Positions 15,003 through 32,339 of a stretch of 64,000 bases of DNA are shown here, piece by piece; positions within the stretch are counted from its first letter, which is position 1; each line of letters begins with the position of its first letter. Made by a program: the position numbers and the translations under genes. The stretch is taken from positions 744,001 to 808,000 of the forward strand of contig NZ_JABWRJ020000001.1 of assembly GCF_014268935.2 (NCBI RefSeq). The letters are read 5' to 3'. The notes beneath the pieces were generated by a model. It was given only the letters and a program-made list of their open reading frames with translations. It searched no databases and was not told the DNA's origin. This DNA is from Pseudomonas peradeniyensis. Lineage in GTDB: Bacteria > Pseudomonadota > Gammaproteobacteria > Pseudomonadales > Pseudomonadaceae.

Positions 15003-16958
15003 TTACGCCCCCTCCAACTCCACCAGCACTGTCCCTTCGCTGACCATATCCCCCTCCTGGCAGAACAGTGCCTTCACCGTCCCGGAGTGGGGCGCCCGAA
15101 TGCTGTGCTCCATCTTCATCGCCTCCAGCACCACCAGCGCGGTACCGGCCTCGACCACCTGCCCTGGCTCCACCAGCACTCGCACGATACTGCCATTCAT
15201 GGGCGCACCCAGCCCGCCTTGGTGACTATGGCTGGCCTCGGCCGCCGCAATCGGGTCATGAACACTGACCGCGTGCAACTCACCCTGCCACTGCAGGTAC
15301 AGCGTGCCACCCCGACGCACCGCCAGATGCCGACGGCGCAGGCCGCCCTGGTCATGACACAGCTGCTCCCCCTCCAGGCGATAAGTCGAAGGCGCACTGC
15401 GCTCCAGTGCCACCGCCTGCTCATGCCCTTCGCACTGCAAATGCAGGCTGCTGCGCGCCGGCAAGCCCAGGCGCAGGCCATCGCGGGCCGCCCACGGTGA
15501 AGCGCGGTCGTCCTGGCGCTGCAGTGCAGGCTCGCCTTGCAGCCAGGCCTCGGCGGCGGCCTCCCAGAACTGCGCCGGCAGCGCCTGGGGCGCAGGCAGC
15601 AATACGTCCTGGTGACGCGGAATGAACCCGGTGTCCAGCTCCGCCTCGGCAAACGCCGGGTATGCAAGGATGCGGCGCAGGAAGGCGATATTGGTCTTCA
15701 CCCCGCCAATGGCGAACTCATCGAGCATCGCCAGCAAGCGCAGGCGTGCCTGCTCGCGGTCCTGCCCCCAGGCAATCAGCTTGCCCAGCATCGGGTCGTA
15801 GAACGGCGACACCACGTCGCCCTCGCTGACGCCGCTGTCCACCCGGCGGCCTTCGCCCGGCGCCGACTCGCGGTACAGTGCCAGGGTGCCGGTGGCCGGC
15901 AGGAACTCGTTGGCCGGATCCTCGGCGTACAGCCGCACCTCGATGGCATGGCCGATCAGCGGTACCTGCTCCTGGGTGATCGGCAGCGGCTCGCCGCAGG
16001 CCACGCGGATCTGCCAGGCCACCAGGTCGAGCCCGGTGATGGCCTCGGTGACCGGGTGCTCCACCTGCAGGCGGGTGTTCATTTCCATGAAGAAGAACTC
16101 GCCACGGGCATCGAGCAGGAACTCGACGGTGCCGGCGCCCACGTAGCCGATGGCCTGGGCGGCGCGCACCGCGGCTTCGCCCATGGCCTGGCGCAGCTCG
16201 GGAGAGAGGCCCGGTGCCGGGGCTTCCTCGACCACCTTCTGGTGGCGACGCTGGATCGAGCAGTCACGCTCGTTGAGGTACAGGCAGTTGCCGTGCTGGT
16301 CGGCGAACACCTGGATCTCCACATGACGCGGCTTGAGCACGTACTTCTCGACCAGCATCCGCGCATCGCCGAACGACGACTGCGCCTCGCGCTGCGCCGA
16401 GGCCAGGGCGTCGGCCAGCTGGCTCTCGTCCTCGACTACCTTCATGCCCTTGCCACCGCCCCCGGCGCTGGCCTTGAGCAGCACCGGGTAGCCGATGCGC
16501 TCGGCGGCGGCGCGGAAGGTCTCAAGGTCCTGGGCCTCGCCGTGGTAGCCGGGCACCAGCGGCACGCCGGCGGACTCCATCAGCGCCTTGGCCGCCGACT
16601 TGCTGCCCATGGCATCGATGGCGCTGGCCGGTGGGCCGAGGAAGATCAGCCCGGCCTGTTCGATGGCACGGGCAAAACCGGCGTTCTCCGACAGGAAGCC
16701 ATAACCCGGGTGGATCGCCTGGGCGCCGCTGGCCTTGGCGGCGGCGAGCAGCTTGTCGATCACCAGGTAGCTTTCGGCGGCCTTGGTGCCACCGAGGTCG
16801 ACACGGATATCGGCCTCGCGGCTGTGCCGCGCCTCGCGGTCGGTGGCGCTGTGCACGGCCACGGTGGTCAGGCCCATGGCCTTGGCGGTGCGCATCACCC
16901 GGCAGGCGATTTCGCCGCGGTTGGCGACCAGTAGGGTGGTCAGCGTGGGTCGGCTCAT
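15003..16958 (-). CDS. liuD: Methylcrotonyl-CoA carboxylase biotin subunit (alpha)
   Basis: A 651-residue ATP-dependent biotin carboxylase/biotin carrier subunit of 3-methylcrotonyl-CoA carboxylase, third step of leucine degradation in the cytoplasm. The biotin carboxylase N-domain (about 6-115), the ATP-grasp domain with 'ASAGGGGKGMKVV', and the C-domain are followed by a linker and a C-terminal biotinyl domain. Biotin should attach to K615 in 'EAMKMEH'. Length and order fit LiuD/MccA, and the neighbouring carboxyltransferase and hydratase genes favour this over acetyl-CoA or geranyl-CoA carboxylase. The start overlaps the liuC stop as ATGA. It is the last gene of the liuABCD operon. Confidence 0.95.
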   Translation of the reverse strand: MSRPTLTTLLVANRGEIACRVMRTAKAMGLTTVAVHSATDREARHSREADIRVDLGGTKAAESYLVIDKLLAAAKASGAQAIHPGYGFLSENAGFARAIEQAGLIFLGPPASAIDAMGSKSAAKALMESAGVPLVPGYHGEAQDLETFRAAAERIGYPVLLKASAGGGGKGMKVVEDESQLADALASAQREAQSSFGDARMLVEKYVLKPRHVEIQVFADQHGNCLYLNERDCSIQRRHQKVVEEAPAPGLSPELRQAMGEAAVRAAQAIGYVGAGTVEFLLDARGEFFFMEMNTRLQVEHPVTEAITGLDLVAWQIRVACGEPLPITQEQVPLIGHAIEVRLYAEDPANEFLPATGTLALYRESAPGEGRRVDSGVSEGDVVSPFYDPMLGKLIAWGQDREQARLRLLAMLDEFAIGGVKTNIAFLRRILAYPAFAEAELDTGFIPRHQDVLLPAPQALPAQFWEAAAEAWLQGEPALQRQDDRASPWAARDGLRLGLPARSSLHLQCEGHEQAVALERSAPSTYRLEGEQLCHDQGGLRRRHLAVRRGGTLYLQWQGELHAVSVHDPIAAAEASHSHQGGLGAPMNGSIVRVLVEPGQVVEAGTALVVLEAMKMEHSIRAPHSGTVKALFCQEGDMVSEGTVLVELEGA

Positions 16959-17764
16959 GGGCGCGGCTCCTTGTTGTCTTGCCAGGCGGGGCGGCGTTTT
17001 TCCAGGAAGGCGCGCAGGCCCTCCTGGCCTTCGGCGCTGACGCGGATGCGGGCGATGGTGTTCTCGCAGTAGCGGCGCAGGGCCGGGCTCAGTTCTCCGG
17101 CGTCCACCTCGCGCAGCAGGTCCTTGGTGGCGCGCAGCGCCTGCGGGCTGTTGTGCAGCAGGTTGTCGACCCAGGCCTCGACCTGGGCGTCCAGCTCGCT
17201 GGCCGGGTACACCTCGGCCAGCAGGCCCAGCTCACGGGCGCGCACGCCGCTGAAGCGTTCGGCGGTGAGGGCGTAGCGGCGGGCGGCGCGCTCGCCGATG
17301 GCCTTGACCACGAACGGGCTGATCACCGCCGGGGCCAGGCCGATGCGCACTTCCGACAGGCACAGCTGCGCGTCCTCGGCGCCGATGGCCATGTCGCAGC
17401 AGCTGATCAATCCCAGTGCGCCGCCGAAGGCTGCGCCTTGCACCACGGCCAGGGTCGGCGCCTTGAGCCGGTGCAGGGCGTACATCAGCTCGCCCAGCTC
17501 GTGGGCGTCGTCGAGGTTGGTGTTGAAGTCCAGCTGCGCCGACTGCTGCATCCAGGCAAGGTCGGCGCCGGCGCTGAAGTGCCGGCCGCGGCCGCGCAGC
17601 AGCACGAAGCGCAGGCTGGCGTCTTCGGCCAGCTGGTCGAGGGCGACGATCAGTTCGCGGATCATCTGCGCGTTGAAGGCGTTGTTCTTGTCTTCCCGGC
17701 TCAGCCACAGGGTGGCGAAGCCGCGAGGGTCCTTGACCAGTTCAACGGTGGCGAATTCGCTCAT
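16955..17764 (-). CDS. liuC: 3-Methylglutaconyl-CoA hydratase (crotonase family)
   Basis: A 269-residue enoyl-CoA hydratase-family enzyme that hydrates 3-methylglutaconyl-CoA to HMG-CoA in leucine catabolism. Crotonase hallmarks are present: the oxyanion-hole segment 'RFVLLRGRGRHFSAGADLAWM' and the second loop 'AAFGGALGLISCCDMAIG', with the active-site acidic residues nearby ('EVRIGLAPAVISPFV'). Position between the carboxyltransferase and biotin subunits is the standard liu order. It starts 3 bases after the liuB stop and overlaps liuD by 4 bases, so it is translated as part of one operon. Confidence 0.93.
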   Translation of the reverse strand: MSEFATVELVKDPRGFATLWLSREDKNNAFNAQMIRELIVALDQLAEDASLRFVLLRGRGRHFSAGADLAWMQQSAQLDFNTNLDDAHELGELMYALHRLKAPTLAVVQGAAFGGALGLISCCDMAIGAEDAQLCLSEVRIGLAPAVISPFVVKAIGERAARRYALTAERFSGVRARELGLLAEVYPASELDAQVEAWVDNLLHNSPQALRATKDLLREVDAGELSPALRRYCENTIARIRVSAEGQEGLRAFLEKRRPAWQDNKEPRP

Positions 17765-17767
17765 GGG

Positions 17768-19375
<1,608 letters not shown>

Positions 19376-19394
19376 GGACGCCGGTTCCTTGTGC

Positions 19395-20558
19395 TCAGCG
19401 GGTTTCGTTGAACAGTTCGCGGCCGATCAGCATCCGGCGGATCTCGCTGGTGCCGGCGCCGATCTCGTACAGCTTGGCGTCGCGCAGCAGGCGGCCGGCC
19501 GGGAACTCGTTGATGTAGCCGTTGCCGCCAAGGATCTGGATCGCTTCCAGGGCCATCTGCGTGGCGCGCTCGGCGGTGTACAGGATCACCCCGGCGGCGT
19601 CCTTGCGGGTGGTTTCGCTGCGGTCGCAGGCCTGGGCCACGGCGTACAGGTAGGCGCGGCTGGCGTTGAGCTGGGTGTACATGTCGGCGATCTTGCCCTG
19701 GATCAGCTGGAACTCGCCGATGCTCTGGCCGAACTGCTTGCGGTCGTGGATGTACGGGACCACCAGGTCCATGCAGCTTTGCATGATGCCGGTGGGGCCA
19801 CCGGCGAGCACCACGCGCTCGTAGTCCAGGCCGCTCATCAGCACGCGCACGCCGCCGTTGAGCTGGCCGAGGATGTTTTCTTCCGGTACTTCGACGTCAT
19901 CGAAGAACAGCTCGCAGGTGTTGGAACCGCGCATGCCGAGCTTGTCGAACTTGTTGCTGCGGGTGAAGCCTTTCCAGTCGCGCTCGACGATGAACGCGGT
20001 GATGCCGTGGGGGCCCTTGTCCAGGTCGGTCTTGGCGTAGATCACGTAGGTGTTGGCGTCGGGGCCGTTGGTGATCCAGGTCTTGCTGCCGTTGAGCACG
20101 TAGCGGTCGCCGCGCTTTTCGGCACGCAGCTTCATCGACACCACGTCGGAGCCGGCGTTGGGCTCGCTCATGGCCAGGGCGCCAATGTGCTCGCCGCTGA
20201 TCAGCTTGGGCAGGTATTTGAGCTTCTGCTCGTGGGTGCCGTTGCGGTTGATCTGGTTGACGCACAGGTTGGAGTGGGCGCCGTACGACAGGGCCACCGA
20301 GGCCGAGGCGCGGCTGATCTCTTCCATCGACACCACGTGGGCCAGGTAGCCCAGGCCGGCGCCGCCGTATTCTTCAGAGACGGTGATGCCCAGCAGGCCC
20401 ATGTCGCCGAACTTGCGCCACATGTCGGCGGGGAACAGGTTGTCGTGGTCGATCTGCGCGGCGCGCGGCGCCAGTTCGGCGGCGACGAAGGTGCGCACCT
20501 GGTCGCGGAGCATGTCGATGGTCTCGCCCAGGGCGAAGTTCAGGCTGGGGTAATGCAT
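19395..20558 (-). CDS. liuA: Isovaleryl-CoA dehydrogenase
   Basis: A 387-residue acyl-CoA dehydrogenase that oxidises isovaleryl-CoA to 3-methylcrotonyl-CoA with FAD, passing electrons to ETF. It begins '[19 protein letters not shown]', as expected for bacterial IVD. The acyl-CoA dehydrogenase signature '[20 protein letters not shown]' and '[16 protein letters not shown]' are visible, and '[16 protein letters not shown]' contains the region of the catalytic Glu in IVDs. ATG 20558 gives the normal length; the open frame runs further upstream only through REP sequence. It is the first gene of the operon, with candidate LiuR-type operators upstream. liuE (HMG-CoA lyase) and liuR are not in this window. 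Confidence 0.95.
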   Translation of the reverse strand: MHYPSLNFALGETIDMLRDQVRTFVAAELAPRAAQIDHDNLFPADMWRKFGDMGLLGITVSEEYGGAGLGYLAHVVSMEEISRASASVALSYGAHSNLCVNQINRNGTHEQKLKYLPKLISGEHIGALAMSEPNAGSDVVSMKLRAEKRGDRYVLNGSKTWITNGPDANTYVIYAKTDLDKGPHGITAFIVERDWKGFTRSNKFDKLGMRGSNTCELFFDDVEVPEENILGQLNGGVRVLMSGLDYERVVLAGGPTGIMQSCMDLVVPYIHDRKQFGQSIGEFQLIQGKIADMYTQLNASRAYLYAVAQACDRSETTRKDAAGVILYTAERATQMALEAIQILGGNGYINEFPAGRLLRDAKLYEIGAGTSEIRRMLIGRELFNETR

Positions 20559-20601
20559 GGGAGGCACCTTCTTGTTCTTGAAATTCGAGGTACCACGGCG
20601 A

Positions 20602-20781
20602 CCTTGTGGAAACCGGCTTGTGGAAGCGGGGTTGTGGGAGCGGGGTTGTGGGAGCGGGCTTGCCCCGCGATGCCCGTCAGAACGGCCAGCTGTGTTGCCT
20701 GGTCCGGCCTCATCGCGGGGCAAGCCCGCTCCCACAACTCCGCTCCCACAACTTTGTTTTCACAACCTCGTTACCACAAGG
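20602..20781. repeat. REP palindrome array between liuA and the acyl-CoA synthetase gene
   Basis: A symmetrical array centred near 20692. Perfect 28-bp inverted arms lie at 20645-20672 and 20711-20738. A further 13-bp pair (GTTGTGGGAGCGG at 20631-20643, inverse at 20740-20752) and an outer CCTTGTGG pair lie around them. The core GTGGGAGCGGGCTTGCCCCG recurs singly near 50497. It lies in the liuA 5' leader or promoter region. Confidence 0.85.
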
Positions 20782-20795
20782 CCGCCGTGATGCGT

Positions 20796-20863
20796 GGTTG
20801 ACGTTAACGTAAACCTGCCTTCCAGGGCTGTCAATCGGAACATCACCTTTACGTAAACGTAAA
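20796..20863. promoter_or_regulatory. Two TTKACG-N4-CGTAAA palindromes, candidate LiuR (MerR-type) operators
   Basis: GGTTGACGTTAACGTAAACC (20796-20815) and TTTACGTAAACGTAAA (20848-20863) share arms TTKACG/CGTAAA around four bases. They stand between the divergent liuA and acyl-CoA synthetase genes. MerR-family LiuR controls liu operons in many proteobacteria through a palindrome of this general kind; I recall the type, not the exact consensus. One site per divergent promoter is the simplest reading. The regulator gene is not beside the operon. Confidence 0.6.
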
Positions 20864-20927
20864 TCTGCGCCAGAGTAATTGCCGCCTGCTTCAGTCATGC
20901 CCAGAACAACCACAAGAAGGGACAACC

Positions 20928-22572
<1,645 letters not shown>

Positions 22573-22598
<26 letters not shown>

Positions 22599-22833
22599 GC
22601 ATCGCCTTGAAGACCAGGTCGACCAGCTCGGCAAAGGTGGTATAGGTCTGGACTTGATCGGGAATGAAGATGCCGAATGTCTCCTCCACGATTGCTTGCA
22701 GCTCCACCACGTCGAAACTGTCGGCGCCCAGTTCGTCCATGGCGATGTTCGGCCGGATCCGGTGCAGGCTCTGTTCGAGGAAGCCGGCGAGGATCCATTG
22801 CAGGTGGAAGGCGATGTAGAGGCGCGAGCGCAT
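22573..22833 (-). CDS. Acyl carrier protein with intact serine
   Basis: An 86-residue ACP-like protein. The phosphopantetheine motif reads 'ELGADSFDVVEL' with the modifiable serine at S39, followed by the normal helix II/III sequence ('EETFGIFIPDQVQTYTTFAE'). The N-terminus is Trp/Leu-rich and unlike housekeeping AcpP, so this is a specialised carrier, presumably serving a dedicated synthase. A LuxR/Las-box-like palindrome lies 59 bases upstream of the start (22892-22911), the same arrangement as for the ACP gene at 23219. The start is not supported by a strong ribosome site. It runs convergently into the acyl-CoA synthetase gene. Confidence 0.8.
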
Positions 22834-22891
22834 GCCTGGGGCTGCCGTCAGGGAGGAGAGTCTCTCTGTACGCGACTCTGGAAGAGTCTGC

Positions 22892-22911
22892 TACTGGCAG
22901 AAATACCAGGT
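22892..22911 (-). promoter_or_regulatory. LuxR/Las-type box upstream of the first ACP gene
   Basis: On the minus strand ACCTGGTATTTCTGCCAGTA has the CT-N12-AG dyad of Las/Rhl boxes and matches about 14 of 20 positions of the classical sequence ACCTGCCAGTTCTGGCAGGT. It ends 59 bases before the ACP start. A near-identical box (19 of 20 bases) sits 57 bases before the second ACP gene. Confidence 0.6.
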
Positions 22912-22937
22912 GTGTGATTGTCTGATTTGTGCGCCAA

Positions 22938-22963
22938 ACTGTCCCGCTGGGGCACGGGACAGT
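22938..22963 (-). terminator. 9-bp hairpin downstream of the second ACP gene
   Basis: The arms ACTGTCCCG and CGGGACAGT flank an 8-base loop, followed on the minus strand by only TTT. It lies just after the stop at 22980, so it may end that transcript, though the T-run is short. Confidence 0.4.
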
Positions 22964-22979
22964 TACCGGCTTTGGCGTA

Positions 22980-23219
22980 TTACTTGGGGGACTTTTCTCG
23001 TACTAGCACGAGGAGATCATTTACCGTTTTGACGTTTTCCACTTGATCTCCATCGAGGGTGATACCGAATACTCTCTCGGCAGATATGACAATCTCGGTA
23101 ATATCCAGATCGTCTGCACTAAGATCCGTCTCAAAGTTCGCAGTGGTGATGACATCTGCCTCTTCAATACCAAGCTGCTCAGCGATAACCTTATTCAGTC
23201 GTTCTTCCACGTTGTCCAT
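22980..23219 (-). CDS. ACP-like protein lacking the phosphopantetheine serine
   Basis: A 79-residue protein with the length, charge and helix pattern of acyl carrier protein ('VEERLNKVIAEQLGIEEADV' at the N-terminus, 'VENVKTVNDLLVLVREK' at the C-terminus). The site normally reading G/A-D-S-L-D is 'SADDLDITEI', so the serine is replaced by Asp (D37, codon 23109-23111). It therefore cannot carry the usual 4'-phosphopantetheine arm. It could be a regulatory or structural mimic, or a decoy. ATG 23219 follows GAGGG. The longer open frame upstream has no support. The LuxR-type box at 23276 suggests the same control as the neighbouring true ACP. Confidence 0.78.
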   Translation of the reverse strand: MDNVEERLNKVIAEQLGIEEADVITTANFETDLSADDLDITEIVISAERVFGITLDGDQVENVKTVNDLLVLVREKSPK

Positions 23220-23275
23220 AACAGTACCCTCATGTAAGTGACATGAGCGTTGTAGGCTGATGGATCGTGCTGCGC

Positions 23276-23295
23276 TACTGGCAGAAATATCAGGT
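23276..23295 (-). promoter_or_regulatory. LuxR/Las-type box upstream of the second ACP gene
   Basis: On the minus strand ACCTGATATTTCTGCCAGTA is identical to the box at 22892-22911 except for one base, and it stands 57 bases before the start codon at 23219. The equal spacing of the two copies argues for a functional activator site rather than chance. Confidence 0.6.
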
Positions 23296-23323
23296 GGCCC
23301 CGCCTGCCCCACCACAACCTTGT

Positions 23324-23491
23324 CTATCCTCTACCTTTCACCGGCGGCTCCTCGCTCGGCGGGTCGCCCACGGTCGGTGGCACGGTCGGCTTGATCGGCA
23401 GCTCATCCGGATCCTCTTCGGGCACCGGCGGCGGCAAGGTCGGGTCGTCGATGTTCGGGTCGGGTGTCTCCGGTGGAATGGGAATGTTCAT
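23324..23491 (-). CDS. Small proline-rich acidic protein
   Basis: A 55-residue protein made almost entirely of Pro, Asp, Glu and Thr/Val ('IPIPPETPDPNIDDPTLPPP'). It is surely disordered and has no signal peptide. GAGG lies before ATG 23491. I recall similar short proline-rich proteins in other pseudomonads, but no function. It is placed between the ACP genes and glgE, facing away from glgE. Confidence 0.6.
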   Translation of the reverse strand: MNIPIPPETPDPNIDDPTLPPPVPEEDPDELPIKPTVPPTVGDPPSEEPPVKGRG

Positions 23492-23629
23492 GGGCCTGGC
23501 CTCGCGGGATGAATGAAGCGGTGTCGCAGGCTTTGACCCAGGCCTGCGCCCGACGCTCATTTTTTTTGAACCCCCGCGCGCCAACACGGCTCTGAACCCT
23601 TACCGCCACCAGCTCAGGGGAGCAGGTCG

Positions 23630-25648
23630 ATGTCTGGTAAAGAGCCGTTCGAAAGCGTGCCCATGGCCAACGATCACCCGGACCAGGCCATCAGCCTGTC
23701 CCAGGCGCTGCTGGCGCCGCGCATCGTGATCGAGGACGCAAGCCCGGTGCTCGACGGCGGCACCTTCGCCGCCAAGGCGGTGCGCGGGCACAAGGTCGAG
23801 GTGACGGCCAAGGTCTACAGCGATGGTCACGACCGCCTGGCGGTGAGCCTGAACTGGCGCCAGGCCCACAGCCGGCGCTGGCACTGCGTGACGATGCACT
23901 CGCCGGGTAACGACCTGTGGTTGGCGGACTTCACCCCCACCGAACTGGGCTTGCACCTGTTCAGCATCGAGGCCTGGATCGACCCTTTCGCCACCTACTG
24001 CCACGACCTGGAGAAAAAGTACGCCGCCGGTGTGGATGTGAAGCTCGAACTGGAGGAGGGCCGGCTGCTGCTGGGCCAGGGCATCGAGCGCAGCGACGGG
24101 CTTTTGCGCGAGCAGCTTGAACGCTTGCAACAGCGCCTGCCGGATTTGCCGGTGGATGAGCAGGTGATGTTGCTGCTGCACCCCGACGCGGCCCAGCTGA
24201 TGGCCGAGGCCGAGCACCGCAGCTACCTCACCCGCAGCCGCGAGTTTCCCCTGGATGTGGACCGCGAGGCGGCGCTGTTCGCCAGCTGGTACGAACTGTT
24301 CCCGCGCTCGATCACCGACGATGCCGAGCGCCATGGCACCTTCGACGACGTGCACCAGCGCCTGCCGATGATTCGCGACATGGGCTTCGACGTGCTCTAC
24401 TTTCCGCCGATCCACCCCATCGGCATGAAGCACCGCAAGGGCCGCAACAACGCCTTGCAGGCCGAGCCCGGCGACCCCGGCAGCCCCTACGCCATCGGCA
24501 GCCCAGAGGGCGGGCACGATGCCATCCACCCACAGCTGGGCAGCCGCGAGGACTTCCGCCGGCTGGTCGCCGCCGCCGCCGAGCATGGGCTGGAGATCGC
24601 CCTGGATTTCGCCATCCAGTGCTCCCAGGACCACCCCTGGCTCACGGAGCACCCCGGCTGGTTCAGCTGGCGCCCCGACGGCAGCATCCGTTACGCCGAG
24701 AACCCGCCGAAGAAGTACCAGGACATCGTCAACGTCGACTTCTACGCCCCCGAATCGGTGCCGAGCCTGTGGCTGGCCTTGCGCGACGTGGTGGTCGGCT
24801 GGGTGGAGGAGGGCGTGAAGACCTTCCGCGTCGACAACCCGCACACCAAGCCGCTGCCGTTCTGGCAATGGCTGATCGCCAATGTGCGCAGCCAGCACCC
24901 CGAGGTGATCTTCCTCGCCGAGGCCTTCACCCGCCCGGCGATGATGGCGCGCCTGGGCAAGGTCGGTTATGCCCAGAGCTACACCTATTTCACCTGGCGC
25001 AACAGCAAGCAGGAGCTGCGCGAGTACTTCGAGCAGCTCAACCAGCCGCCGTGGAGCCAGTGCTACCGGCCCAACTTCTTCGTCAACACGCCGGACATCA
25101 ACCCGTTCTTCCTGCAGACCTCGGGCCGCCCCGGCTTTCTCATCCGCGCTGCGCTGGCGACCATGGGCTCGGGCTTGTGGGGCATGTACTCGGGCTTCGA
25201 GCTGTGCGAGGGCACGCCGCTGCCGGGCAAGGAGGAGTACCTGGATTCGGAGAAGTACGAGATCCGCCCGCGCGATTTCACCCAGCCCGGCAACATCGTC
25301 GCCGAGATCGCCCAGCTCAACCGCATCCGCCGGCAGAACCGCGCCCTGCAGACCCACCTGGGGGTGGTGTTCCTCAACTGCTGGAACGATCAGATCCTGT
25401 ATTTCGCCAAGCGCACGCCCGAGCGCGACAACGTGATCCTGGTGGCCATCAGCCTCGACCCGTACAACGCCCAGGAGGCCAGTTTCGAGCTGCCACTGTG
25501 GGAGTTGGGGCTGGACGATAACGCCGATACCCAGGGCGAGGACCTGATGAATGGCCACCGCTGGACCTGGCATGGCAAGACCCAGTGGATGCGCATTGAG
25601 CCGTGGCACCAGCCGTTTGGTATCTGGCGCATCGAGAAGCTGCGCTAA
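23630..25648 (+). CDS. glgE: Alpha-1,4-glucan:maltose-1-phosphate maltosyltransferase
   Basis: A 672-residue GH13_3 enzyme that extends alpha-1,4-glucan with maltosyl units from maltose-1-phosphate. It has the typical N-terminal beta domain ('IVIEDASPVLDGGTFAAKAV'), then the catalytic barrel with the nucleophile in 'FRVDNPHTKPLPFW' (Asp near residue 400) and the acid/base Glu in 'IFLAEAFTRP', and a C-terminal beta domain. 'HPIGMKHRKGRNN' is a GlgE signature. Maltose-1-phosphate should come from the TreS-maltokinase encoded next. It is the first gene of glgE-treS-glgB. The start is ATG 23630, after GGGGAG; an in-frame ATG at 23663 is possible. Confidence 0.95.
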   Translation: MSGKEPFESVPMANDHPDQAISLSQALLAPRIVIEDASPVLDGGTFAAKAVRGHKVEVTAKVYSDGHDRLAVSLNWRQAHSRRWHCVTMHSPGNDLWLADFTPTELGLHLFSIEAWIDPFATYCHDLEKKYAAGVDVKLELEEGRLLLGQGIERSDGLLREQLERLQQRLPDLPVDEQVMLLLHPDAAQLMAEAEHRSYLTRSREFPLDVDREAALFASWYELFPRSITDDAERHGTFDDVHQRLPMIRDMGFDVLYFPPIHPIGMKHRKGRNNALQAEPGDPGSPYAIGSPEGGHDAIHPQLGSREDFRRLVAAAAEHGLEIALDFAIQCSQDHPWLTEHPGWFSWRPDGSIRYAENPPKKYQDIVNVDFYAPESVPSLWLALRDVVVGWVEEGVKTFRVDNPHTKPLPFWQWLIANVRSQHPEVIFLAEAFTRPAMMARLGKVGYAQSYTYFTWRNSKQELREYFEQLNQPPWSQCYRPNFFVNTPDINPFFLQTSGRPGFLIRAALATMGSGLWGMYSGFELCEGTPLPGKEEYLDSEKYEIRPRDFTQPGNIVAEIAQLNRIRRQNRALQTHLGVVFLNCWNDQILYFAKRTPERDNVILVAISLDPYNAQEASFELPLWELGLDDNADTQGEDLMNGHRWTWHGKTQWMRIEPWHQPFGIWRIEKLR

Positions 25649-25652
25649 TCCT

Positions 25653-25785
25653 CTGTAGGAGCGGCCTTGCCGAGACGTCGGACCGGTCGGAAAGGGCTGC
25701 AAAGCAGCCCCGGCAATATCTGCAGCGTCGCTGAAATCCTGGGGCCGCTTCGCGCCCCTTTCGCGACACAAGGCCGCTCCTACAG
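25653..25785. repeat. REP inverted pair between glgE and treS
   Basis: The 17-bp perfect arms CTGTAGGAGCGGCCTTG (25653-25669) and its inverse (25769-25785) enclose about 100 bases that contain the shorter palindrome GGGCTGCAAAGCAGCCC. It occupies the whole glgE-treS gap and could stabilise or attenuate the operon transcript. Confidence 0.82.
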
Positions 25786-25821
25786 GGTGCGTGCCGAACC
25801 GGAAAATGAAAGGAGTCGCAC

Positions 25822-31350
<5,529 letters not shown>

Positions 31351-31365
31351 TCGCTCCATCGCCGG

Positions 31366-31394
31366 GCCGCTCCCACAGGTGTTGTGGGAGCGGC
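31366..31394. terminator. 12-bp perfect hairpin after glgB
   Basis: Arms GCCGCTCCCACA and TGTGGGAGCGGC with a 5-base loop. It is a short REP-type palindrome in the position of a glgB terminator. No T-run follows, so it may only protect the 3' end. Confidence 0.5.
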
Positions 31395-31460
31395 TCCCCA
31401 CGAGTCTGGAACGCTGCTCCGGCCTCCGGTGCCACGGTGGGGCACGAGGGGGAATGTTCG

Positions 31461-32339
31461 TCAGATTTTGAAAATTGCAGCATTGACTTCAATTGCGATT
31501 TCGCCGTTATAAACAGTGCCCTGAGCGGACGCTTTGGCTTCCCATTGCAGAGTGGAGAAGATCTGTTCGAGGGTCGTGATTTTTTGCTCAGTTGTCGGCT
31601 TGATCTCTTTGAGATACAGGGTGACTGAGTATGTGTTTTCGAGGTGGTTGAATGAAGTGTTGTTTTTAAGTTTGGTGCCGATGTTCTTGTCGACGCGACG
31701 CAGGTGGAAGATTTCTGTCAGCGTTTCGTTGAACAGTTTTATCAGTATGGACAGTGGGGAGGTGTTGTCGAACACTTCCGACTGCCTCAGCTTTTTGTAC
31801 TGCAGGTAGACAGGGTTTAGCGACTGGGATTGGTGATAAGCGTCAATAACGCTCTGGGCTTTTTCAGTGACAAGGTGATCGAGGTCTGCTGATAGTTCTT
31901 TGTGCTGGTCACTGTACGCTTCACTGAATGTGCCAATAGCCTGTGCTATGTAATCTGCTTTCGTGTGCGGCTCTTGCTGGGCGCTCGAGCATGGAGGCGG
32001 ATTGACAGCAACGTAATACAGGAGGGCTCGTAGCACTTCATCGAAGCGTTGAGGCTTCGTCAGGACGGGTAGCTGAATCTTGAAATTGCGTAAAAGTCGC
32101 TCTGTTTTCTCGGCGGCCTTGAGTGGGATGTCAGCGGAATCCAGGAACATGCACGTGTTCTGTATGAGTTGTTCTTTGGTGGTGTGTTCCAGCAATGAGT
32201 GTGCGACGCGCCTGGCAATTTCGGCATCCACGACGACCTTGCGCCATTCGAGCAGAGGAGGGGGGATGTCGGGGAGGGAGTCGTACAGGTTGGCGATATA
32301 GGTGGCCTGGTCAAAAGAAACGTGAGAAATCTCGTTCAT
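31461..32339 (-). CDS. Hypothetical protein
   Basis: A 292-residue soluble protein I do not recognise. It is mostly helical with charged, Gln/Lys-rich stretches, and its C-terminal third alternates like beta-strands ('YSVTLYLKEIKPTTEQKI'). There is no signal peptide, membrane segment or obvious catalytic motif. Codon use and base composition are AT-richer than the flanking glucan genes, so it looks like an insertion that splits the two halves of the glg/tre region. Weak ribosome site; start uncertain by a few codons. It could be part of a mobile defence or toxin-related cargo, but nothing in the sequence proves that. Confidence 0.6.
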   Translation of the reverse strand: MNEISHVSFDQATYIANLYDSLPDIPPPLLEWRKVVVDAEIARRVAHSLLEHTTKEQLIQNTCMFLDSADIPLKAAEKTERLLRNFKIQLPVLTKPQRFDEVLRALLYYVAVNPPPCSSAQQEPHTKADYIAQAIGTFSEAYSDQHKELSADLDHLVTEKAQSVIDAYHQSQSLNPVYLQYKKLRQSEVFDNTSPLSILIKLFNETLTEIFHLRRVDKNIGTKLKNNTSFNHLENTYSVTLYLKEIKPTTEQKITTLEQIFSTLQWEAKASAQGTVYNGEIAIEVNAAIFKI

